Shown: positions 6,418 through 11,292 of the stretch, one piece after another | How positions within the stretch are numbered: position 1 is the stretch's first letter | Layout: each line of letters starts with the position of its first letter | Assembly (NCBI GenBank): GCA_045602885.1 | Contig: JAZSCJ010000067.1 | Span: 1-11,292 of the forward strand | DNA: 11,292 nucleotides | Source of the DNA: JAJPXI01 sp045602885 | GTDB taxonomy: Bacteria; Bacillota; Clostridia; Oscillospirales; Oscillospiraceae | Direction: 5' to 3' | Program-made: the position numbers and the translations under genes | Notes under the pieces: generated by a model | What the model was told of the DNA's origin: nothing | The model's database searches: none | What the model saw: only the letters and a program-made list of their open reading frames with translations

Positions 6418-7289
6418 GGGGTAGGACCTCCCTTGATGGAGTTCAAGTGACCCAGCAGCAGCTCCAGATCGTCCAGATCGTAATACTCCAGCTCGATCTT
6501 GCCCTTTTTGCGCCCGGCGGCGATGGACACCTTGCGCCCCAGACGGGTGGAGAGATTTTTCTCGATCTCGTCCAGGTAGATGCGCTGCTCATCCGCAGGC
6601 TTGGCCTTTTTTGGGGCGTCCTCCTGCTGCAGCTTTTTGACCAGCGCCTCGGTCTGGCGTACGGTCAGCTCCTGGGCGATGACCTGCTGGGCGGCTTTTT
6701 CCTGCAGATCCACACGGGGGAGGGCCAGCAGAGCGCGGGCGTGTCCGGCAGAAAGGTCGCCGTCCACCACCATTTCACGCAGCAGCACCGGCAGTCCGGT
6801 CAGACGCAGAGCATTGGCAATGGCAGGGCGTGATTTGCCCATGCGCTGGGCGATTTCCTCCTGGGTCATGCCAAACTCGTCTTTGAGCACCAGGTAGCCG
6901 TCGGCTTCTTCCATGGGGTTCAGGTCTTCGCGCTGTAGGTTTTCGATCAGGCCCAGCTCCATGACCTTGCGGTCGTCGGCCTCGATGATCACAGCAGGCA
7001 CTTCGTGCAGGCCGGCCAGTTTGGCGGCACGCCAGCGGCGCTCACCGGCAATAATCTGATAATACCCCGAGCTGAGGCGGCGCACCGTGAGGGGCTGAAT
7101 GATGCCGTGCTCACGCACCGAGTCGGCCAGGTCATTCAGCGCCGTCGGCTCAAACTGCTTACGGGGCTGGTTTAGCCCCGGCTCTACCTGCGCAATGGGC
7201 AGAAAAACCGAGCCGCTCTCCTGGGTCTGCAGGGAGGAATCTCCCAACAAAGCGCCCAGGCCTTTGCCCAGGCCACGTTCTGACGCCAT
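6414..7289 (-). CDS. spo0J: Chromosome-partitioning protein ParB / Spo0J
   Basis: CTP-dependent DNA clamp that loads at parS, spreads on DNA, recruits SMC and stimulates the ATPase Soj. 291 residues. Visible: the N-terminal Soj-stimulating motif RGLGKGLGALL (5-15), the CTP-binding segments GERRWRA (82-88) and ENLQRED (116-122), the helix-turn-helix region MTQEEIAQRMGKSRPAIANA (141-160), SAGHARALL (180-188), and a C-terminal dimerisation domain from about 235. The parS-specificity positions read R154, A160, G165 and G182, which fits a ParB rather than a Noc. I chose the ATG at 7289 because GAAAGGA lies 8 bases upstream and ParB homology begins there; an upstream in-frame ATG at 7328 falls at the parS site. 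It follows soj after a 176-base gap with parS and a repeat, and overlaps the next gene. Confidence 0.97.
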   Translation of the reverse strand: MASERGLGKGLGALLGDSSLQTQESGSVFLPIAQVEPGLNQPRKQFEPTALNDLADSVREHGIIQPLTVRRLSSGYYQIIAGERRWRAAKLAGLHEVPAVIIEADDRKVMELGLIENLQREDLNPMEEADGYLVLKDEFGMTQEEIAQRMGKSRPAIANALRLTGLPVLLREMVVDGDLSAGHARALLALPRVDLQEKAAQQVIAQELTVRQTEALVKKLQQEDAPKKAKPADEQRIYLDEIEKNLSTRLGRKVSIAAGRKKGKIELEYYDLDDLELLLGHLNSIKGGPTP

Positions 7290-7320
7290 AGTATCAATCC
7301 TTTCGTGTATAGGGTGTTTA

Positions 7321-7336
7321 TGTTTCACGTGAAACG
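7321..7336. other. parS: parS centromere site 2
   Basis: TGTTTCACGTGAAACG matches the parS consensus at 15 of 16 positions, differing only in the last base. It lies in the soj-spo0J gap and directly abuts repeat copy A. Confidence 0.93.
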
Positions 7337-7450
7337 GCGGCGTCGCAAGCTACATATCGCTCGCCCCGACGCAAGCGCCGGGGTTCGTTCATTCCGCTGC
7401 TCCGCCTTTTCCCACAAAAGACCCGGTGGCCTTTTGCAGGGGCCCCGGTG
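7337..7450 (-). repeat. Dispersed palindromic repeat, copy A (next to parS 2)
   Basis: Diverged copy of the repeat found twice between noc and the lipase gene. Read on the minus strand it holds a CAAAAG...CTTTTG hairpin, an AAAGGCGG Shine-Dalgarno-like block, an ATG at 7392-7390, and an 8-bp hairpin (arms 7364-7371 and 7376-7383, with one U-G pair). It ends in AGCTTGCG a few bases before parS. The second hairpin has a different sequence from that of copies B and C but keeps its pairing. The ATG would open a 24-codon arginine-rich frame ending just past parS. It fills most of the 176-base gap between soj and spo0J. Confidence 0.75.
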
Positions 7451-7465
7451 GGGGGGAACGGTGCA

Positions 7466-8227
7466 TTATTTGCTGTTTTGTTCGATGACTTCCTCGGCCA
7501 ACGTGCGGTATGCCTCGGCGCCACGGGAATAGGGGTCGTAGGCCGAAACCGGCTTGCCGTGGCTGGGCGCCTCGGACAGACGGACGTTGCGGGGGATGAC
7601 GCTGGCGTATACCTTGCCGGGGAAGTAGCGCTTGACCTCTTCGGCCACCTGCATGGACAGGTTGGTGCGCCCATCGTACATGGTCAGAACAACACCTTCC
7701 ATATCAAGGGCCGGGTTTAGATTCCGCTTGACGATGCGCACGGTGGAAAGCAGATCGCTGAGGCCCTCCAGGGCATAATACTCGCACTGGACAGGAACCA
7801 GCAGGGTATCGGCCGCGCACAGACCGTTGAGGGTCAGCAGCTCCAGGGAGGGGGGGCAGTCGATGAGGATGAAGTCATAATCCTCTTTGATCCCGGCCAG
7901 CGCATCCTTGAGCCGGTACTCCCGGCGATCCAAACCGATCAGTTCCACCGTAGCGCCGGCCAACGCCTTGTTGGAGGGCAGCACGTCGGCCCAACTGGTG
8001 AACACGATGGCGCGGCGTGGGTCGGTTTCGTTGATGAGCACCTCGTAGATGGAGGGGGAAACGGCGTTTTTGTCTACGCCCAGGCCGGAGGTGGCATTGC
8101 CCTGGGGGTCAAAATCGCACACCAGAACTCGCTTGCCGGCCGCCCGCAGAGCGGCCGCCAGATTGACGCAGGTGGTGGTTTTGCCCACACCGCCTTTTTG
8201 GTTGACGACTGCGATGGTTTTTGCCAT
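7466..8227 (-). CDS. soj: Chromosome-partitioning ATPase ParA / Soj
   Basis: ParA-family ATPase that works with Spo0J and parS in origin segregation; in Bacillus it also regulates DnaA. 253 residues, the same length as B. subtilis Soj. Visible: deviant Walker A QKGGVGKTT (10-18) with K11 and K16, CDFDPQGNATSG with D40 (37-48), Walker B FILIDCPPS, PVQCEYYALEGL, and the DNA-binding loop VIPRNVRLSEAPSHGKP near the C-terminus. The frame extends 13 codons upstream, but homology starts at the ATG at 8227, preceded by AAAGGCGGTG. It lies 79 bases after the lipase gene; a short AAACCC/GGGTTT hairpin in that gap lacks a U-run, and I see no good promoter there. It may therefore depend on the promoter upstream of the lipase gene. 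Confidence 0.97.
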   Translation of the reverse strand: MAKTIAVVNQKGGVGKTTTCVNLAAALRAAGKRVLVCDFDPQGNATSGLGVDKNAVSPSIYEVLINETDPRRAIVFTSWADVLPSNKALAGATVELIGLDRREYRLKDALAGIKEDYDFILIDCPPSLELLTLNGLCAADTLLVPVQCEYYALEGLSDLLSTVRIVKRNLNPALDMEGVVLTMYDGRTNLSMQVAEEVKRYFPGKVYASVIPRNVRLSEAPSHGKPVSAYDPYSRGAEAYRTLAEEVIEQNSK

Positions 8228-8306
8228 AAAAGGGCACCGCCTTTCAATCAAAATCAGTTTGCGCAAAGCCGTATGGGGTCAAACCCGAAGGGTTTCGTGC
8301 CAGTGC

Positions 8307-9797
8307 TTAAAATCCCCGGGCTTTCAAATCGGAGACCAAAGAAACGTAAAATTCGCGTACATCAAAGCCGGGAATGTTGTCCCGGTTGAGGTCGATCATG
8401 TCGCCGTGAGAGATGCCGCGGTCGGAGCTTGGCTCGACCAGCGTAAACCGCTCGCCCCAACGGGCCGACTCAACGGACACCAAGCCGTCGTTCTTTCCGT
8501 CAAAGTGTTTGACCAGCGGATAGCTGACGTTGAGTGGAAAACGGCCGCTGGTGGCCTGCTGGCAATAGGACATGACGCTTTGATACCAAACGCCGGGCAT
8601 ATCGGGCAATTCCGGGTTGCGCTGGGCGCAGGCCGATGCGGTCAGATCCTTGACGGCGTGCAGGAAATCCGGGGCGTGATCGCCCAGCTTTTTCAGCGTA
8701 GCGTTATAGGTGTCGGCAATGGAATTGCGTGCCTTATCCGGGATCTTCTCCAGCAGATACTCGGCAAACAGGCAGCCGTCATGAGGGGTGTTGATGGTGG
8801 TCAGACTGGCCACGTAGGGGGCAGCGCCCAAAAGGGAAATGGCCGTTCGGCTGTCCAAACCACCCTTGGAATGGGCGATGATGTTGACTTTTTCGCAGCC
8901 GCTGGACTGCACGATGGCTTGGATACGGTCGGCGATCTCCTGTCCGCAATCGGCAATGGAGGCGGCCGACTGCTGCTCGCCGTAGTAGATCTCAGCGCCG
9001 TTTCGCTCCAGCGCTTCGGGGATGCGACCCCAGTAGTTCAGATAGCGGAAATCCCGGAAGAAGATACCGTGTACCAGCAAGATGGGGTACTTGGTTTTGC
9101 AGATCTTCTCGTCCGCCCGGGCCGCATCGATGCACATCTTTTCCGACTCAAATTCCACCTCTTCTTCGGCGATGTGGATCAGCTTGAACAGATAATAGAT
9201 GTTAAGCCCGGGGATCCAGGAAAAGATAATGCCCAAAACCCGATGCTTGAAGCCAATTTGCACCGAGGCGATATACAGGCGGATGATGCCGCTGAAAAAG
9301 ACGGCCGCCTGGCAGAACACCGCCCAAATAAGATTGACGATCCAAAACAGGAACAGCCCGGCAGAGAAGAAGAGGAAGACGTCTTCGGCCTGAAGCAGCA
9401 TGCGCCACACCGGAATGGCGCCCAGAAGCTGGGCCACGATGGTAACGGTAGCGCTGATCAAAAACAGCCGCAACAGTTCACAGCCATTGGACAAAGAGCA
9501 AAGCAGCTTGTTGGGCCGGGTGTTGCGCTGGGGGTGAATCAAAATCCAATTGGACCCGATCAAGGATGCCCCGGCAAGCAATATGGCAACAACCGCCGGG
9601 ATGTGAATGGAGCAGACCAAGGGAAGAAGCCAGCCCCAAAGGAGCGCGTTTGCGCACAGAATCAGCAGTACGCTGCACGAAATGCGGCGCAAAAGGACAC
9701 GGTTTGGTGCTTTGATGGGTGACACCACCTTTGAAATAGGGTAGCTTGTGCCCCCGGAAACAGGGTAACCTTCATTATAAGCTTTGAAACAGGGCAT
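8307..9797 (-). CDS. Membrane-anchored lipase-like alpha/beta hydrolase
   Basis: Up to 496 residues, numbered here from the first ATG (9797). The N-terminal half is a membrane domain with about four or five hydrophobic helices (roughly 39-62, 65-88, 108-128, 139-170, 186-206). The C-terminal half is an alpha/beta hydrolase of the triacylglycerol-lipase type: oxyanion segment LLVHGIF (240-246), nucleophile elbow IIAHSKGGLDSR with Ser310, TTINTPHDG (333-341), acid region DGKNDGLVSVES with Asp433 or Asp437, and SHGDMIDL with His464. The substrate cannot be read from sequence; a lipid or cell-envelope ester is likely. The start is uncertain. A strong promoter has its -35 box on the first ATG, so translation probably starts later, perhaps at GTG 9728 or 9725, though neither has a well-spaced ribosome site. 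Base composition looks less G+C-rich than its neighbours by eye. It separates noc from soj, which are adjacent in Bacillus. Confidence 0.85.
   Translation of the reverse strand: MPCFKAYNEGYPVSGGTSYPISKVVSPIKAPNRVLLRRISCSVLLILCANALLWGWLLPLVCSIHIPAVVAILLAGASLIGSNWILIHPQRNTRPNKLLCSLSNGCELLRLFLISATVTIVAQLLGAIPVWRMLLQAEDVFLFFSAGLFLFWIVNLIWAVFCQAAVFFSGIIRLYIASVQIGFKHRVLGIIFSWIPGLNIYYLFKLIHIAEEEVEFESEKMCIDAARADEKICKTKYPILLVHGIFFRDFRYLNYWGRIPEALERNGAEIYYGEQQSAASIADCGQEIADRIQAIVQSSGCEKVNIIAHSKGGLDSRTAISLLGAAPYVASLTTINTPHDGCLFAEYLLEKIPDKARNSIADTYNATLKKLGDHAPDFLHAVKDLTASACAQRNPELPDMPGVWYQSVMSYCQQATSGRFPLNVSYPLVKHFDGKNDGLVSVESARWGERFTLVEPSSDRGISHGDMIDLNRDNIPGFDVREFYVSLVSDLKARGF
9733..9794 (-). promoter_or_regulatory. 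Three CCCTRTTTC boxes across the lipase promoter
   Basis: On the minus strand CCCTGTTTC occurs at 9794-9786 and 9765-9757, and CCCTATTTC at 9741-9733. The first lies in the spacer between the -35 and -10 boxes, the second just after the expected transcript start, and the third in the leader. Spacings are 29 and 24 bases. They could be operator half-sites for a repressor. This is a pattern seen in the sequence; no binding protein is implied by it directly. Confidence 0.4.
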
Positions 9798-9802
9798 TTC
9801 AA
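9774..9802 (-). promoter_or_regulatory. Sigma-A type promoter of the lipase-soj-spo0J operon
   Basis: On the minus strand, TTGAAA (9802-9797), exactly 17 bases, TATAAT (9779-9774). The expected transcript start is near 9767. It is the only strong promoter I can see between the noc terminator and rsmG, so it may drive the lipase gene, soj, spo0J and downstream genes together. Confidence 0.85.
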
Positions 9803-9835
9803 CTGTTTTCCCGGAAAAAGAGAAAAAACCCAGAG

Positions 9836-9851
9836 TGTTTCACGTGAAACA
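9836..9851. other. parS: parS centromere site 3
   Basis: TGTTTCACGTGAAACA, a perfect match to the 16-bp parS palindrome. It lies between the lipase promoter and repeat copy B, about 35 bases upstream of the -35 box, so Spo0J loading or spreading there could influence that promoter. Confidence 0.95.
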
Positions 9852-9961
9852 CGTCGGCGCAAGCTCCATATCCTTCGTGTTCGCGCAAAGCGCGCACACT
9901 CACTCATTCTGCTGCGCCTCCTTTCCCCACAAAAGACCCGGCGGCCTTTTGAGGGGGCCCC
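9852..9961 (-). repeat. Dispersed palindromic repeat, copy B (next to parS 3)
   Basis: Read on the minus strand: a hairpin with arms CAAAAG and CTTTTG extended by a CCCC/GGGG pairing, the Shine-Dalgarno-like AAAGGAGG, nine bases, then ATG (9907-9905). A second hairpin, CGCGC-TTT-GCGCG (9882-9894), is followed by GAAGGATATG and AGCTTGCG a few bases before parS. It forms a tandem pair with copy C at a period of 106 bp. The ATG opens an 82-codon frame through parS and the lipase promoter, which I do not regard as a gene. Confidence 0.82.
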
Positions 9962-10052
9962 ATCGCAAGCGTCATATCCTTCGCATCCGCGCAAAGCGCG
10001 AACACTCACTCATTCTGCTGCGACTCCTTTCCCTACGGAAGGCGTGGGGTCC
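9962..10052 (-). repeat. Dispersed palindromic repeat, copy C (partial)
   Basis: Tandem neighbour of copy B, nearly identical from AGCTTGCG-like sequence through the CGCGC-TTT-GCGCG hairpin (9988-10000), ATG (10013-10011) and AAAGGAG. The outer part that should hold the CAAAAG hairpin is replaced by unrelated sequence next to the noc terminator. The ATG opens a frame of only 13 codons (MSECSRFARMRRI). With copy B, parS and the two regulatory signals it accounts for the 317 bases between noc and the lipase gene; I see no gene there. Confidence 0.78.
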
Positions 10053-10093
10053 AATAAAAAACGGGAAGGCAGGACATACGTCCTGCCTTCCCG
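10053..10093 (-). terminator. Rho-independent terminator of noc
   Basis: A perfect 14-bp stem (arms 10062-10075 and 10080-10093) with a 4-base loop is followed on the minus strand by UUUUUUAUU. It starts about 22 bases after the noc stop codon and is the strongest terminator in the window. It separates noc from the lipase-soj operon. Confidence 0.95.
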
Positions 10094-10114
10094 CGCAAAG
10101 GGGGAGGTAACCTA

Positions 10115-10921
10115 CTATGCTCGTTTGGGGATACGGATGGTCAGCAAAATGGAATCCACGGTTTCCTCCCGGCCGCACTGGGCATCCACACCGGCTGACT
10201 TCATCATGGACAGCCCCCGGTCCACCGTATTCAGAAACAGGCGAACATCCTTTAATATAAAGGTAGGGCGGCGCCGGGGAGATTTGTGGTCGTGACGGAG
10301 CAAGCTCTGCACATAGGCTTCGGTTTTAGCCACCGTCCATGCGTGATCTACGATGCGCTGGGCGCATTGCAGCTGTAGGGAGCTGTCCTCCAAAGCAAGC
10401 AGGGCACGGGCATGGCGTTCTGTGCAGCCGTGGTCACGCAGCAGGCACAGCACATCGGGGGGGAGACGCAGCAGACGCAGCTTGTTGGCGATGGCCGACT
10501 GGGATTTGCCCACCCGGCGTGCGCACTCCTCCTGGGAAAGATGGTACTGCTCGATCAGTCGGGCCAGAGCCAGCGACTCTTCCAGAAAGTCCAGATCCCG
10601 GCGCTGCAGGTTTTCCACCAGAGCCATCAGCGAGGAGCGCTGTGTGTCGGCATCCAGACAAATGCAGGGGACATGGGTCAGTCCGGCCAGCCGGGCGGCG
10701 CGCAGACGGCGCTCCCCGGAAATCAGTTCCCACGTTTTTCCCGTGGGGCGCACGGTCAGCGGCTGCAGGATGCCAAGCTGCTCAATGCTGTCGGCCAACT
10801 CACGCAGCCCCTCGGGCGAAAAGTGGCGGCGAGGTTGGTTGGGGTTAGGGGCAATGGAGTCCACCGCAAGGGAAACCACCCGTCCCACTTCGTTTCCTTC
10901 TCTTTTCCACGCAATCTTCAC
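10115..10921 (-). CDS. noc: Nucleoid occlusion protein Noc (ParB family)
   Basis: ParB-like CTP-binding DNA clamp which in Bacillus binds NBS sites, spreads, and tethers DNA to the membrane to prevent division over the nucleoid. 268 residues from the GTG at 10921. Visible: ParB core from about residue 16, CTP-binding SGERRLRA (68-75) and ENLQRRD (103-109), helix-turn-helix about 127-153 with GKSQSAIANKLRLLRLP, ERHARALL (168-175), and the Noc-type C-terminus RRRPTFILKDVRLFLNTVDR then LSMM...ILLTIRIPK. Specificity positions are Q141, K147, R152 and R169, the Noc pattern. The open frame runs up to 11152, but a -10 box and the start of homology favour the GTG, with AGGGGGGG just upstream; a second GTG 11 codons later, behind GAAGGA, is also possible. 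The N-terminal amphipathic membrane helix of Bacillus Noc is not evident. Confidence 0.9.
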   Translation of the reverse strand: MKIAWKREGNEVGRVVSLAVDSIAPNPNQPRRHFSPEGLRELADSIEQLGILQPLTVRPTGKTWELISGERRLRAARLAGLTHVPCICLDADTQRSSLMALVENLQRRDLDFLEESLALARLIEQYHLSQEECARRVGKSQSAIANKLRLLRLPPDVLCLLRDHGCTERHARALLALEDSSLQLQCAQRIVDHAWTVAKTEAYVQSLLRHDHKSPRRRPTFILKDVRLFLNTVDRGLSMMKSAGVDAQCGREETVDSILLTIRIPKRA

Positions 10922-11015
10922 GGAACCCCCCCTGTTTCTCAGTAGCTTGGCCCAAGCATAGCAGAACAAAGAGGTCGGGAAATAGAAAATGCCGTCGAGC
11001 AGGAAAAATTTGGAT

Positions 11016-11021
11016 ATTATA
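11016..11021 (-). promoter_or_regulatory. Probable -10 box of the noc promoter
   Basis: TATAAT on the minus strand, about 95 bases upstream of the noc GTG. No good -35 hexamer lies 16-18 bases upstream (the region is C-rich), so the promoter would be weak or activator-dependent. The predicted leader contains the near-palindrome GCTTGGCCCAAGC at 10945-10957, which could be an operator. Confidence 0.45.
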
Positions 11022-11095
11022 GTGGGGAGCGGGGAAACGGGGAGAGCGGAGCTGAGGCGCGGTTTACATAAAACAAAACAAGACAAAGCAAACGG

Positions 11096-11119
11096 CCGGA
11101 CGCTGCTCCAGGCGTCCGG
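11096..11119. terminator. Bidirectional hairpin terminator upstream of noc
   Basis: A perfect 8-bp stem CCGGACGC/GCGTCCGG with an 8-base loop. On the minus strand it is followed by a long T-rich run and on the plus strand by GGTTTGTTTG. It would stop minus-strand transcription entering from beyond the right edge, and plus-strand transcription as well. Confidence 0.6.
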
Positions 11120-11151
11120 GGTTTGTTTGTAGAGGATCAAAAGAGGATACA

Positions 11152-11235
11152 ATGAAAATGAAACTGCTTCTTGCAGATATTATGTTACCGCGGAATTGTT
11201 ACGGAAACTTGCTTCAAATTGTTACAAAAGTATGA
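11152..11235 (+). CDS. Possible 27-residue small ORF (weak)
   Basis: The only plus-strand candidate I would mention: an ATG with AGAGGAT ending 3 bases upstream (the motif AGAGGAT occurs twice there), encoding a 27-residue peptide that starts MKMKLLLADIML and ends at TGA. I recognise no homology and see no clear promoter. The stretch from 11,120 to 11,292 otherwise holds only repeats of the motif TGTTAC (11183, 11197, 11220) and no gene I can support. It may be a chance frame. Confidence 0.15.
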   Translation: MKMKLLLADIMLPRNCYGNLLQIVTKV

Positions 11236-11292
11236 AGTTCTCCCTTTCAAAGTCGGAGGCCAAGCGGTCTTAGGAAGCAATTGATAGATTCA

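Noticed and set aside
8281..8295. AAACCC/GGGTTT hairpin between the lipase gene and soj as a terminator
   Set aside because: The stem is only 6 bp and is not followed by a U-run on the minus strand.
9806..9820. TTTTCCCGGAAAA as a Noc binding site
   Set aside because: It resembles the NBS consensus ATTTCCCGGGAAAT but lacks one G and matches only about 11 of 14 positions, so I do not call it.
9662..9907. 82-codon minus-strand frame starting at the repeat B ATG
   Set aside because: It has a good ribosome site, but it reads through parS and the lipase promoter and into the lipase gene in another frame. Its N-terminus is simply the repeat sequence.
9852..10052. CRISPR-like tandem repeats
   Set aside because: There are only two tandem units of about 106 bp with internal hairpins and no regular short repeat-spacer pattern, and no cas genes nearby.
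10922..11152. N-terminal extension of noc up to the ATG at 11152
   Set aside because: It would run through the hairpin terminator and the TATAAT box, encodes a sequence unlike any Noc N-terminus, and homology begins after the GTG at 10921.
11237..11292. Possible tRNA start (GCCAAGCGGT resembles a D-arm)
   Set aside because: The D-stem does not close, no acceptor stem fits, and the window ends before any anticodon or T-arm could be seen.
1..11292. Replication origin (DnaA-box cluster)
   Set aside because: By eye I found no TTATCCACA-type DnaA boxes on either strand, so oriC itself is not in the window although parS density suggests it is near.

Overview
The window reads as a chromosomal segment near the replication origin of a fairly G+C-rich Firmicute, most likely a gut clostridium of the Oscillospirales (Faecalibacterium / Subdoligranulum / Gemmiger-like). 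That placement is inferred from protein style, base composition by eye, and the noc-soj-spo0J-rsmG gene set with parS sites. I could not run a database search to test it. Every convincing gene lies on the minus strand, so genes run from high to low coordinates; the long plus-strand open frames are shadows.

Reading in the direction of transcription: an A+T-rich, nearly gene-free stretch (about 10,922-11,292) holds a bidirectional hairpin terminator and a -10 box. It precedes noc (10,115-10,921), which ends at a strong terminator. Next comes a non-coding block (about 9,800-10,114) with two tandem copies of a 106-bp repeat, a perfect parS site and a textbook promoter. That promoter drives a membrane-anchored lipase-like hydrolase (8,307-9,797), followed by soj/parA, a second parS plus a third copy of the repeat, and spo0J/parB. 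spo0J overlaps a gene for a bitopic coiled-coil protein, followed by a third parS, serS, mscL, a 58-residue single-span membrane protein and rsmG. I see no terminator from the lipase gene to rsmG, so this may be one long operon with ParABS at its head.

A second operon starts at another textbook promoter (3,065-3,093): a MinD-like ATPase, a methylglyoxal-synthase-like protein, a hairpin terminator, then hisS and the first part of aspS, which runs off the left edge. The minD-mgsA pairing looks like what remains of the clostridial min-rodA-mgsA cluster, with minE and rodA missing here.

The biological theme is chromosome segregation and division-site control (Noc, Soj, Spo0J, three parS, a MinD-like protein) mixed with translation genes (three aminoacyl-tRNA synthetases and a 16S rRNA methylase). 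The oddest points are: a methylglyoxal synthase homologue lacking two active-site residues; a parS-linked repeat carrying a Shine-Dalgarno, an ATG and covarying hairpins; a lipase with a multi-span membrane domain sitting between noc and soj behind a promoter with three near-identical boxes; an orphan MinD lacking its membrane-targeting tail; and a Noc lacking the usual N-terminal membrane helix. I found no clear wholly new system; these are candidates.
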